DNA from: Gemmatimonadota bacterium
Lineage (GTDB): Bacteria > Gemmatimonadota > Gemmatimonadetes > Gemmatimonadales > GWC2-71-9
Length of the DNA: 18,559 bases
Reading direction: 5' to 3'
Assembly (NCBI GenBank): GCA_025360265.1
Contig: JANYCP010000087.1
Span: 1-18,559 of the forward strand
Position numbers and translations under genes: made by a program. Of this stretch, positions 1 through 7,054 are shown in pieces (within the stretch, counting starts at the first letter, position 1; each line of letters starts with the position of its first letter). The notes below the pieces were generated by a model. It saw nothing but the letters and a program-made list of their open reading frames with translations. It was not told the DNA's origin and ran no database searches.

Positions 1-23
1 CGCCGCCCCGGCGCCCATCGAAA

Positions 24-79
24 GGGCGCAGAGGGTGCGCCCGTGCGGGATTGAATGCAGGGGCGCACCCCGTGCGCCC
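24..79. repeat. Paired GC-rich palindromes upstream of sufC
   Basis: Two short palindromes share the same arms. In the first, GGGCGCA (24-30) pairs with TGCGCCC (36-42) across a 5-base loop. In the second, GGGCGCAC (61-68) pairs with GTGCGCCC (72-79) across 3 bases. The units can also pair with each other: GGGTGCGCCC (33-42) is the exact reverse complement of 61-70. The octamer ATTGAATG occurs at 50-57 and 93-100. None of the three forward frames across 1-97 reads like the end of SufB, so this is probably a sufB-sufC spacer or leader. The layout resembles REP-like palindromic units. A role in mRNA stability or attenuation is inference. Confidence 0.6.
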
Positions 80-99
80 GCATTGGCCCGTAATTGAAT

Positions 100-103
100 G
101 GAG
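100..103 (+). promoter_or_regulatory. Ribosome binding site deciding the sufC start
   Basis: GGAG lies 9 bases before the ATG at 113. The ATG at 98, which would add five residues, has no purine-rich site ahead of it. Starting at 113 gives MALLEI, the usual kind of SufC beginning. Confidence 0.6.
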
Positions 104-112
104 CGTAGTGCA

Positions 113-874
113 ATGGCATTGTTAGAAATCAACGATCTCCACGCCACCGCCGGCGACACCGAAATCCTCAAAGGGATCACGCTGTCCATCGGCGCCGGCG
201 AAGTGCACGCGATCATGGGTCCCAACGGTTCGGGGAAGAGCACGCTCGCGCAAGTGCTGGCCGGGCATCCGGCCTACACCGTGACATCGGGCTCTGTCCG
301 GTTCGGCGGCGAGGACCTGCTCGACATGGAAACCGAGGAGCGGGCGCACGCGGGAATGTTCCTGGCGTTTCAGTACCCGGTGGAAATCCCTGGCGTGACC
401 AACGCCTATTTCCTTCGCGCGTCATACAACGCGATCCAGAAGGCGCGCGGACTCGAAGAGCTCGACCCGATGGAGTTTCTCGACCTGCTCGAGACCCGTC
501 TCAAGTTGGTGGAATGGGGCCCAGAGATCATGGAGCGCGCCGTCAATTTCGGTTTCTCTGGCGGTGAGAAGAAGCGCAACGAAATCCTGCAGATGGCCGT
601 GCTTGAACCGAAACTCGCCGTGCTCGACGAAACCGATTCCGGCCTCGACATTGACGCGCTGCGCATTGTCGCGAGGGGCGTCAACGCGCTCCGGCGGCCC
701 GACAGCGCCACGCTGCTGGTGACGCACTACCAACGCCTGCTCGATTATATCGTGCCCGACCAGGTACACGTGCTCGCCGCCGGCCGGATCGTGAAATCGG
801 GTGGCAAGGAGCTCGCGCACGAACTCGAAGCGCGCGGCTACGAATGGCTCACCGGTGAGGCTGGCGCCGCGTGA
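113..874 (+). CDS. sufC: SufC, Fe-S assembly ATPase
   Basis: Cytoplasmic ABC-type ATPase of the SufBCD scaffold, which uses ATP to open the SufB-SufD surface where Fe-S clusters are built. From the ATG at 113 it has 253 residues, close to the usual 250. Seen directly: Walker A GPNGSGKST at 36-44, the SufC-specific signature FSGGEKKRNE at 148-157, Walker B ending in D172-E173, and the switch histidine in VTHYQR (H205). The SGGEKKR form separates SufC from transport ATPases. No permease gene is nearby. The stop overlaps the GTG start of sufD (GTGA at 871-874), so the two are probably translationally coupled. sufB is not in the window and probably lies upstream. Confidence 0.97.
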   Translation: MALLEINDLHATAGDTEILKGITLSIGAGEVHAIMGPNGSGKSTLAQVLAGHPAYTVTSGSVRFGGEDLLDMETEERAHAGMFLAFQYPVEIPGVTNAYFLRASYNAIQKARGLEELDPMEFLDLLETRLKLVEWGPEIMERAVNFGFSGGEKKRNEILQMAVLEPKLAVLDETDSGLDIDALRIVARGVNALRRPDSATLLVTHYQRLLDYIVPDQVHVLAAGRIVKSGGKELAHELEARGYEWLTGEAGAA

Positions 875-2172
875 CCGCTACGCTCGAGCGGGTGCCGTTC
901 GCTGAACTGGCCGCACAGGCCATTGCCGGCAGCGCAACCGGTGGTTGCGGCGTGCGAGAAGCGCGCGAAGCGGCATTCGCGCGCTTCGCCGAAGTCGGCA
1001 TCCCGACGTCAAAGAATGAGGAGTGGCGCTTCACGTCGGTGCGCCACCTTGGGTCGACGCAGTTCACCCGGGCTGGCGCGGCACCGCGGCTCACGGACAA
1101 GCAGCTCACACCCTTTCTCGTGGGCGCCGGCTCGCTGCGCGTGGTCGTGGTGGATGGCGTCGTCGACCTGGCGTTGTCGCGATTGTCCGCCACGGCGGCG
1201 GTTCGCCTGGCCGCCCTTTCGGGAACCGATGGCGAAGGAATGTCGTGTGCCGGCGACAGCGCAACGGCCATGATGACGCCATTCGCCGCGCTCAATGCGG
1301 CGCTCTGGACCGGCGGCGCGATCCTGTCCGTCGGCGCCAACGCAACGGTTGTCGAGCCGATCGAGATCCTTCACGTCACGACGACCGCCGCCGCGATCGC
1401 CGTCATCACGCCGCGCCTCGCGGTCTACCTGGCGCCCAACGCCTCGGCCCACATCATCGAGAGCTACGTCTCGCTCGGCGCCGAGCCGCATTTCACCAAC
1501 ACGGCGTGCGAGGTCGTGCTCGACGACGGTGCCCGGCTCGAGCACACCAGGATTCAGCGCGAGAACAAGCTGGCAACCCACATCGGCATCACGTCGGTGC
1601 GTCAGGCCGCGAGTTCGCATTATCGCTCGGTGTCACTCTGCTTGGGCGGCAAGCTCTCACGCCACGATCTGCAGGCGCGCCACGAAGGAAGCGGCGTCGA
1701 GACGCTGCTGTACGGGCTCTACCTGGCGCGTGGCGAACAGGTCGTCGACAACCACACGGCGATCTTCCACGACCATCCCAATTGCAATTCCTGGGAGGTC
1801 TACAAGGGCGTGCTCGGCGAGAAGGCGCACGGAATCTTCAACGGCAAGGTGCTGGTCAAGGCGGAGGCGCAGAAGACCGACGCCAAGCAGACCAATCGCA
1901 ACTTGTTGCTCTCAGACTCCGCCAAGGTCGACACCAAGCCGCAACTGGAAATCTTTGCCGACGACGTCAAGTGCACCCACGGCGCCACGGTGGGGAAGCT
2001 CAACGAGCAGCAGCGCTTCTACCTGCGTACGCGCGGCATTGCCGGACGCGAGGCCGAAATGATGCTGATCACTGCGTTCGTCTCGGAAGTGGTGGCAGAG
2101 TCCACCCACCCCACCGTGCGCAATGCTCTGGCCGCGCTCGTTGCAGCCGAACTCTCGGGGATGATCGAGTAA
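871..2172 (+). CDS. sufD: SufD, Fe-S assembly scaffold subunit
   Basis: Partner of SufB in the SufBC2D complex, which assembles and hands over Fe-S clusters in the cytoplasm. The protein has 433 residues and a GTG start inside the sufC stop. The N-terminal region holds the EEWRFTS segment typical of SufD (KTEEWRYT-like). The C-terminal half is the beta-helix core, with FNGKVLV, the QKTDAKQTN segment and CTHGATVG. C368 and H370 of that last motif line up by pattern with E. coli SufD C358 and H360; the histidine is implicated in cluster assembly. SufB and SufD share this core. I call SufD because of its position after sufC, its EEWR N-terminal segment, and the absence of a typical SufB N-terminus. 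Confidence 0.95.
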   Translation: MTATLERVPFAELAAQAIAGSATGGCGVREAREAAFARFAEVGIPTSKNEEWRFTSVRHLGSTQFTRAGAAPRLTDKQLTPFLVGAGSLRVVVVDGVVDLALSRLSATAAVRLAALSGTDGEGMSCAGDSATAMMTPFAALNAALWTGGAILSVGANATVVEPIEILHVTTTAAAIAVITPRLAVYLAPNASAHIIESYVSLGAEPHFTNTACEVVLDDGARLEHTRIQRENKLATHIGITSVRQAASSHYRSVSLCLGGKLSRHDLQARHEGSGVETLLYGLYLARGEQVVDNHTAIFHDHPNCNSWEVYKGVLGEKAHGIFNGKVLVKAEAQKTDAKQTNRNLLLSDSAKVDTKPQLEIFADDVKCTHGATVGKLNEQQRFYLRTRGIAGREAEMMLITAFVSEVVAESTHPTVRNALAALVAAELSGMIE

Positions 2173-2173
2173 C

Positions 2174-3379
2174 GTGAAAGACCTGCGCGCAGAATTCCCA
2201 ATCCTCGCCACGCTCTCTCGCGGTAAGCCGCTCGTCTATCTCGACAGCGCTGCAACGGCGCAGAAGCCGCAGGTTGTGATCGACGCAATTTCCGACTTCT
2301 ACTCGCACGGCAACGCCAACATCCATCGCGGCGTGTATCAGCTGAGCGAACGCGCCACGCTGGCGTGGGACGCCGCGCGTGAGCAAGTCGCTCGCTTCAT
2401 CGGCGCACCCGATGTGAACGAAGTCGTGTTCGTCCGCGGCACCACCGAGGCAATGAACCTGGTGGCGCACAGCTTTCTCCCTCGCGCGGCGCGTCCCGCG
2501 TCCCGCGCCCCTGTTGTGCTCGTCACCGAAATGGAGCACCACGCCAACATCGTTCCGTGGCAGCTTGCCGGTGCGACAACGATCGCCATTCCCGTCACCG
2601 ATGCTGGTGAACTTGATCTTGACGCGGCGGAGCGAATGCTGGCCGAAGGCCCGAGCTTGCTCGCAGTCGTGCACGTGTCCAACACGCTCGGGACGATCAA
2701 CCCGATCGCCCAGCTCTGCCGCATGGCACACGCCCACGGCGTCCCGGTCGTCGTCGATGGTGCTCAAGCGGCGCCGCATATCCCGGTGAACATCGCCGAG
2801 CTCGGCTGCGACTTCTACGCCTTCTCGAGCCACAAGACCTTTGGCCCGACCGGGATCGGCGCACTCTGGGCGAAGCGCGAGCATCTGGAAGCGATGACTC
2901 CGTATCAGGGCGGCGGCGACATGATCGACCTAGTGACGTTCGAGCGGACGACCTTCGCCGAGGTGCCGCGGCGGTTCGAAGCGGGGACGCCGCATATCGC
3001 TGGCGCGGTGGGGTTCGGCGTGGCGCTCAAGTGGATCATGGCGCTGGATCGTCCGGCGGTAGAGGCGCATGAAATGCAGCTTATGCGAACGGCGTCGGAA
3101 CAGCTGTCGGCGGTCCCAGGATTGCGCCTGGTCGGCACCGCGGCGCAGAAGGCTGCCGTGGTGGCGTTCACACTGGACGGCGCGCACCCGCACGATGTTG
3201 CCTCGATGCTCGACGGTGAAGGCGTCTGCGTTCGCGCTGGCCACCACTGCACGCAGCCGCTGCACAAGCGCCTCGGACTGTCGGCTTCGGTGCGTGCATC
3301 GTTCGCGCCATTCAACAATCACGGCGACGTCGAAGCCCTGGTGAAGGGAATGCACAAAGTGCGCAAGGTGTTTGCCTGA
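2174..3379 (+). CDS. sufS: SufS, group II cysteine desulfurase
   Basis: PLP enzyme that removes sulfur from L-cysteine and passes it, as an enzyme persulfide, to SufU. It has 401 residues and a GTG start one base after the sufD stop. Seen directly: the YLDSAATAQKP N-terminal segment, NIHRGVYQLS, the PLP lysine K221 in SSHKTFGPTG, and the catalytic cysteine C359 in RAGHHCTQP. RAGHHC is the group II (SufS) form and differs from the IscS/NifS loop. The stop overlaps the sufU start in TGATG. The adjacent SufU implies SufU-type rather than SufE-type sulfur transfer. Confidence 0.97.
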   Translation: MKDLRAEFPILATLSRGKPLVYLDSAATAQKPQVVIDAISDFYSHGNANIHRGVYQLSERATLAWDAAREQVARFIGAPDVNEVVFVRGTTEAMNLVAHSFLPRAARPASRAPVVLVTEMEHHANIVPWQLAGATTIAIPVTDAGELDLDAAERMLAEGPSLLAVVHVSNTLGTINPIAQLCRMAHAHGVPVVVDGAQAAPHIPVNIAELGCDFYAFSSHKTFGPTGIGALWAKREHLEAMTPYQGGGDMIDLVTFERTTFAEVPRRFEAGTPHIAGAVGFGVALKWIMALDRPAVEAHEMQLMRTASEQLSAVPGLRLVGTAAQKAAVVAFTLDGAHPHDVASMLDGEGVCVRAGHHCTQPLHKRLGLSASVRASFAPFNNHGDVEALVKGMHKVRKVFA

Positions 3380-3801
3380 TGTCCGCGACCGACGACATGT
3401 ATCAGAGTGTGATCATCGACCATGACCGGTCGCCGCGGAACTTTCGTCATATCGACGCGCCATCGCATCACGCTGAGGGGCACAACCCACTCTGTGGCGA
3501 CAATGTGCAGGTGGAACTGCTGGTGGACGTGGATGGGAAGATCAGAGACATTGCCTTCCAGGGCAGCGGCTGCGCCATTTCCCGGGCTTCTGCCTCGATG
3601 ATGACGGCGACACTGAAAGGGAAGACCACCGCCGAAGCTCAGGAACTATTTGATGGCTTCCACGCGTTGTTGACTGGGAAGCAGGTCGACACTTTGCCGC
3701 TCGGCAAACTCGTGGTGTTCAAGGGCGTCGGCGAATTTCCGATGCGAGTGAAGTGCGCAACGCTGGCGTGGCATGCGATGAGAGAAGCTTTGGGTCGTTA
3801 G
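3379..3801 (+). CDS. sufU: SufU, zinc-dependent sulfurtransferase
   Basis: IscU-fold protein of 140 residues that accepts persulfide sulfur from SufS by exchanging a zinc ligand. The expected ligands are present: C39 and D41 in NPLCGD, C65 in GSGCAIS and C126 in VKCATLAW. The roughly 20-residue stretch FDGFHALLTGKQVDT between the second and third cysteines is the SufU-type insert that separates it from scaffold IscU. The start overlaps the sufS stop (TGATG). The final codons and the TAG stop lie within the first unit of the heptamer repeat that follows, so the exact C-terminus may have been set by the repeat. Confidence 0.95.
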   Translation: MSATDDMYQSVIIDHDRSPRNFRHIDAPSHHAEGHNPLCGDNVQVELLVDVDGKIRDIAFQGSGCAISRASASMMTATLKGKTTAEAQELFDGFHALLTGKQVDTLPLGKLVVFKGVGEFPMRVKCATLAWHAMREALGR

Positions 3802-3875
3802 TCGTTAGTCGTGAGTCATTGAGGGGCAACGACTCACGACCAACGACCAACGACCAACGACCAACGACTAACGAC
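3794..3875. repeat. Heptamer tandem repeat forming a long hairpin
   Basis: The left arm runs GTCGTTA, GTCGTTA, GTCGTGA, GTC (3794-3817). After a 13-base loop (3818-3830) the right arm runs GACTCAC, then GACCAAC four times, GACTAAC and GAC (3831-3875). The core GTCGTGAGTC (3808-3817) pairs perfectly with GACTCACGAC (3831-3840). The stem extends to 24 positions (3794-3817 with 3831-3854) with two A-C mismatches. The right arm has extra copies beyond the stem. There is no run of T after it, so it is not a standard intrinsic terminator. It separates the SUF genes from the bacilliredoxin gene. Confidence 0.85.
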
Positions 3876-3878
3876 ATC

Positions 3879-3883
3879 AGGAG
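3879..3883 (+). promoter_or_regulatory. Ribosome binding site of the bacilliredoxin gene
   Basis: AGGAG, 8 bases before the ATG at 3892. It follows directly after the heptamer hairpin and supports independent translation of this gene. Confidence 0.65.
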
Positions 3884-3891
3884 CTCCACCC

Positions 3892-4308
3892 ATGTACCCC
3901 GAAATGATGGTCAAGCCGATGCGCGAAGAAGTCACCCGCCTCGGCGTTGAAGAACTGAAGTCTGTCGGCGACGTCGATGCGGCGCTTGGCCAATCGCACG
4001 GCACCGCGCTGGTGTTCGTGAATTCGGTGTGCGGGTGCGCGGCAGGAATGGCGCGACCGGCGTTGGCGAAGGCGCTGCAGCACGCAAAAAGGCCGGCGAA
4101 GCTGTACACGGTGTTCGCCGGCCAGGATCTCGATGCTACGGCGCGCGCGCGCTCGTACTTCGGGGAATACCAGCCGTCGTCACCGTCGGTGGCGGTGCTC
4201 AAGGACGGCGAGGTGGTGGCGTTTGTCCATCGCCATCAGATCGAAGGCCGCCATCCTGATGCGATCGCGGCCGCACTCACCCAAGCGTTCGACACCTACT
4301 GCGCGTGA
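3892..4308 (+). CDS. Bacilliredoxin (BrxA/BrxB, DUF1094) family protein
   Basis: Thioredoxin-fold protein of 138 residues. The family (YphP/YqiW in Bacillus) removes bacillithiol from mixed disulfides on proteins. Seen directly: the N-terminal MYPEMMVKPMREE segment typical of the family, the CGC redox motif at C47-G48-C49 within NSVCGCAAG, and SPSVAVLKDG followed by the segment HRHQIEGR near the C-terminus. CGC rather than CxxC is the family's hallmark. Its place right after sufU suggests a role in thiol redox control near Fe-S assembly, since SufU and SufS depend on reactive cysteines; this is inference. The stop overlaps the GTG of the next gene (GTGA). Confidence 0.9.
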   Translation: MYPEMMVKPMREEVTRLGVEELKSVGDVDAALGQSHGTALVFVNSVCGCAAGMARPALAKALQHAKRPAKLYTVFAGQDLDATARARSYFGEYQPSSPSVAVLKDGEVVAFVHRHQIEGRHPDAIAAALTQAFDTYCA

Positions 4309-4583
4309 GCGGACACGTCTTTCACCCCGGTCACGATGAGTTGCACGGCGTGACGGTGGTGATCACCGGCGCCAGCGGCCGCACCTACCTGGGGCGCTGG
4401 CACGAGCAGGGGGTGCGCGGCGTCACGATGCGCGACGCGGCGATCCACGATCCGGTCAGCAATCCGCTGCCAGTTGAGCAGTGGTTGGCAAAGCAGCGGA
4501 AGTTCGGCATCGCTGCGACGGAGAAGCATCTCATCGTTCCCAGCGACGAGGCCGGGGAGCCACGGATCTTCGGAGAGATGTAG
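4305..4583 (+). CDS. Small protein of unknown function, possibly Sm-like
   Basis: A 92-residue protein that I do not recognise. The GTG start overlaps the bacilliredoxin stop (GTGA), with no separate ribosome binding site, so it is probably made by coupled translation. It has no signal peptide, membrane segment or cysteine. Residues 13-49 (from LHGVTVVIT to RDAAIHD) alternate as short beta strands around GRTYLGR. This pattern loosely resembles an Sm/Lsm or SH3-like barrel (LxGxxVxVxTxxGRxYxGR). The C-terminal half has a lysine/arginine-rich WLAKQRKFG and ends in IFGEM. The tight coupling argues that it is a real gene working with the bacilliredoxin or SUF genes. The fold guess is weak. Confidence 0.65.
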   Translation: MSGHVFHPGHDELHGVTVVITGASGRTYLGRWHEQGVRGVTMRDAAIHDPVSNPLPVEQWLAKQRKFGIAATEKHLIVPSDEAGEPRIFGEM

Positions 4584-4661
4584 CGCGCCCCAAGCCCCCT
4601 CCACCCAAACACCCCACCGACATCTTCGTAGATTCCGCTCCGTCCCGAATCTCGAGGATCG
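4584..4661 (+). other. C-rich, G-poor spacer, possible Rho-loading region
   Basis: In the 53 bases from 4588 to 4640 I count 28 C and 5 G on the + strand, a bias quite unlike the surrounding coding DNA. C-rich, G-poor, unstructured RNA is the known signature of Rho utilisation sites. No hairpin-plus-T-run terminator or convincing sigma-70 promoter is visible. A GAGGA at 4654-4658 precedes the next ATG by only 3 bases. Confidence 0.35.
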
Positions 4662-5612
4662 ATGTCCACACCTGCCGTTCTGATCGACCACGTTACCAAA
4701 CGCTTCTCCGGTCATACTGCCGTCAAGGATCTTTCCTTTACCGTTCCTGCCGGCGGGATTTTCGGACTCCTCGGCCCGAACGGGGCCGGCAAGTCCACGA
4801 CCATCCGGATGATCATGGACATCCTGGAGCCTGACGAGGGGCGGATCTCACTTTTTGGCTCGGCCGCCTCGTCCCGAGACCTCTCGGCCCGCGTCGGCTT
4901 CCTCCCCGAGGAGCGAGGCCTCTACAAGAAGATGAAGATTCTCGAGCACCTCGCCTTTCTTGGCGAGGTGAAGGGGATGCGAGTGTCGGATGCTAAGTCC
5001 AAGGCGAGCAAGTGGTTAGACAGACTCGGCCTCGCTGACTGGGGCCAGAAGAAGGTCGAGGATCTCTCCAAGGGCATGCAGCAAAAGGTCCAGTTCGCCG
5101 GTGCCCTGATCCACGACCCGGAGCTGGTCATTCTCGACGAGCCTTTTTCCGGTCTCGACCCGGTCAATCTCCAGGTCATGAAGGACGTGGTGGTCGAGAT
5201 CGCGCGGAGCGGCCGCACGGTCCTTTTCTCGACTCACATCATGGAACAGGCCGAGCGGATGTGCGATCGCATTGTAATCATTGCACGCGGAGAAAAGGTT
5301 GTTGATGGAACGGTGACCGACGTGAAGGCGGGATTCGGGAATCGCAACATCGCGCTGACATTCTCGAGTGGAAAAGAGGCGGCTGAACGCGTGATGGCTG
5401 ATCGCGCACTCACCGCGAAAGTCGACGACTACGGCGCCAGCGCAGAAGTCTCGCTTGCTGATGGCGCGACATCACAGCAGCTGCTCATTGCGCTCGTGAA
5501 CGCGGGTGTCGGGCTCGCGCGCTTTGAAGTGGTTGAGCCATCGCTCCAGGCCATCTTCATTGCGAAGGTTGGCAACGCCGGCGTTGCCCCGGCAAATGCG
5601 GAGGCCGCGTGA
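4662..5612 (+). CDS. ABC-2 exporter ATP-binding protein (NatA-like)
   Basis: Cytoplasmic ATPase of a two-gene exporter, 316 residues. Seen directly: Walker A GPNGAGKST at 38-46, the FLPEERGLYKKM segment that marks the NatA/EcsA-like branch, the signature LSKGMQQKVQF, Walker B LVILDEPFSGLDP and the switch histidine in STHIMEQ. A C-terminal domain of about 100 residues follows, as is common in ABC-2 ATPases. The signature is the LSKGM variant, which is normal for this branch. Its stop overlaps the GTG of the permease gene (GTGA at 5609-5612). NatAB of Bacillus exports sodium, but related pairs move drugs or lipids, so the substrate is not known here. Confidence 0.9.
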   Translation: MSTPAVLIDHVTKRFSGHTAVKDLSFTVPAGGIFGLLGPNGAGKSTTIRMIMDILEPDEGRISLFGSAASSRDLSARVGFLPEERGLYKKMKILEHLAFLGEVKGMRVSDAKSKASKWLDRLGLADWGQKKVEDLSKGMQQKVQFAGALIHDPELVILDEPFSGLDPVNLQVMKDVVVEIARSGRTVLFSTHIMEQAERMCDRIVIIARGEKVVDGTVTDVKAGFGNRNIALTFSSGKEAAERVMADRALTAKVDDYGASAEVSLADGATSQQLLIALVNAGVGLARFEVVEPSLQAIFIAKVGNAGVAPANAEAA

Positions 5613-6925
5613 ACAAGATTTTCGCAATCATTCGGCGCGAATTCATCGCACGGGCCCGCACTCGCGCATTCCTGATCACAACGCTGCTCCTGCCGGTCTT
5701 CATGGTTGTGGTGTCGGTCGTCCCTGCGCTCATGATGCGTGGCGGAGATCGGACCACGCTCATCGGTGTGGTGGACGGGACGACCGATGGGTTTGGGACG
5801 AGTGTTGAATCGGGGCTCACTGCCGAAACACTTTCGTCGAAACCGGGTGCGACCAAACGATATGATGTCCGGCGAATCAGCGCGGCCGGACGGGTCGACG
5901 CCGTTCGCGACTCACTGGTTGCCCTCACCGGGTTGAATTCGTCAAATCACCGGGAAACCCTTGATGGAGTGCTTGTTCTAGCGGACAGCACGTTACGGAC
6001 TGGCGACGCGGAATACCTCGGCACCAACACCAGCGGCCTCGAGTCGATGGCGATGCTTGAGGGATCACTTTCAAAAGCCATGCGACAGACACGGCTTGCG
6101 AAATCGGGGATCGATCCCGCTGTGCTGAAGGACGCACTCCGTAGCGCTGACCTGAAGACGACGAAAGTGAGCGGCGGCAGGGCGACCGGCGAAAGCGGTG
6201 CGGCATCGTTCATCATCGGATACTTCATGGCGTTCGTGCTCTACATCAGCGTGGTGATTTACGGTCAGCAGACGATGATGTCGGTGATTGAGGAGAAGAC
6301 GTCCCGGATCATGGAAGTACTGGCGTCCTCGGTGCGCCCGTTTCAGATGCTGCTCGGCAAAGTCCTCGGTGTCGGCAGCGTGGGATTGCTGCAGATGGCG
6401 ATATGGGGTGCAACCGTCTATACGGTCACGTCGCAGCGCGGTCGCATTGCCGGCCTCATCGGTGTCAGCCCCGACGCGATGCAGCAAATGCCGATCCCGT
6501 CGATGTCGCCGGGATTGCTCGCCGTGTTTCTCGCGTACTTCATTCTCGGCTTCCTGCTGTACGGTGCGCTGTACGCGGCAATCGGGTCGATGTGCAACTC
6601 GACACAGGACGCGCAACAATACGTCGCAGTGCTCACACCATTGCTGATGATTTCCTTTTTCGCGACATTCGCGATCTTCAAGGACCCCACGGGCGGCATC
6701 GGCGTGCCGATGTCGATCATCCCGTTTTTTTCGCAGCTGGCGATGCCGGTGCGTTGGTCGCTTGCGGCAGTACCGCCCGGGCAACTCGTTCTCTCTCTCG
6801 GTCTTGGATTGTTCGCGCTGTTCGGCGTGACCTGGGTTGCCGCGCGGATCTATCGCACTGGAATCTTGATGTACGGCAAGAAACCATCGTTCGCCGAGGT
6901 TTTCAGGTGGCTGCTGGTCAAGTAA
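5609..6925 (+). CDS. ABC-2 exporter permease (NatB-like)
   Basis: Inner-membrane partner of the preceding ATPase, 438 residues, GTG start overlapping its stop. The N-terminus MNKIFAIIRREFIARARTR is the usual cytoplasmic elbow. It leads to a first membrane helix at about 20-45, then a long non-membrane loop of roughly 150 residues expected outside the membrane. Five hydrophobic segments fill the C-terminal half, for example around FIIGYFMAFVLYIS and LAYFILGFLLYGALYA. EEKTSRIMEVLASSV after the second helix is a conserved element of this family (ABC-2 membrane 3). The substrate cannot be told from the sequence. The coding region ends before the parS-bearing spacer, so this is the last gene of the exporter unit. 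Confidence 0.88.
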   Translation: MNKIFAIIRREFIARARTRAFLITTLLLPVFMVVVSVVPALMMRGGDRTTLIGVVDGTTDGFGTSVESGLTAETLSSKPGATKRYDVRRISAAGRVDAVRDSLVALTGLNSSNHRETLDGVLVLADSTLRTGDAEYLGTNTSGLESMAMLEGSLSKAMRQTRLAKSGIDPAVLKDALRSADLKTTKVSGGRATGESGAASFIIGYFMAFVLYISVVIYGQQTMMSVIEEKTSRIMEVLASSVRPFQMLLGKVLGVGSVGLLQMAIWGATVYTVTSQRGRIAGLIGVSPDAMQQMPIPSMSPGLLAVFLAYFILGFLLYGALYAAIGSMCNSTQDAQQYVAVLTPLLMISFFATFAIFKDPTGGIGVPMSIIPFFSQLAMPVRWSLAAVPPGQLVLSLGLGLFALFGVTWVAARIYRTGILMYGKKPSFAEVFRWLLVK

Positions 6926-6949
6926 TTATGTGACAACTGGTTACACTCC

Positions 6950-6992
6950 AATGCCGCCGTAACTGTTTCACGTGAAACGTTTCGGCGGCATT
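6950..6992. repeat. Extended inverted repeat enclosing parS
   Basis: AATGCCGCCG (6950-6959) and CGGCGGCATT (6983-6992) are perfect reverse complements and flank the parS core almost symmetrically. Their shared centre is at 6971, and the parS centre is at 6971.5. The inner bases AAC (6961-6963) and GTT (6979-6981) also pair. The whole 43-base segment is thus close to one palindrome, interrupted by one mismatch (6960 and 6982) and one unpaired T (6964). It could also form an RNA hairpin ending the exporter transcript, although the T-run after it is weak. Confidence 0.85.
6964..6979. promoter_or_regulatory. parS: parS centromere site (ParB binding)
   Basis: TGTTTCACGTGAAACG contains the perfect 14-base palindrome GTTTCACGTGAAAC (6965-6978). 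It matches the widely conserved bacterial parS consensus TGTTTCACGTGAAACA at 15 of 16 positions, the last base being G instead of A. It lies 76 bases before the parA start and just upstream of parA-parB, where a parS copy is often found. ParB should load here and spread, with CTP-dependent clamp formation. I found no second complete site in the window. Confidence 0.95.
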
Positions 6993-7019
6993 GCTGTCTT
7001 TGGTGGTTGGCGATATGTT
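6991..7019 (+). promoter_or_regulatory. Weak candidate sigma-70 promoter for parAB
   Basis: TTGCTG (6991-6996) and TATGTT (7014-7019) are separated by 17 bases, the ideal spacing. They match the -35 and -10 consensus only 3/6 and 4/6. The first element overlaps the edge of the palindrome around parS, so ParB binding could affect transcription. The call rests on position and spacing only. Confidence 0.3.
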
Positions 7020-7054
7020 TTGCCCGTAACCCAACCCCATCGTTCGGCACCGCC

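Noticed and set aside
1023..2177. Long open frame on the + strand, out of frame with sufD
   Set aside because: It is rich in arginine and low in complexity, typical of a shadow frame in GC-rich DNA. sufD in the other frame has clear family motifs.
4584..4661. Sigma-70 promoter for the exporter genes
   Set aside because: No pair of -35 and -10 elements with acceptable match and spacing could be found.
7007..7054. TTG start that would extend ParA by 16 residues
   Set aside because: The added residues do not look like ParA, and the start at 7055 gives the standard MARTIAIANQKGG beginning.
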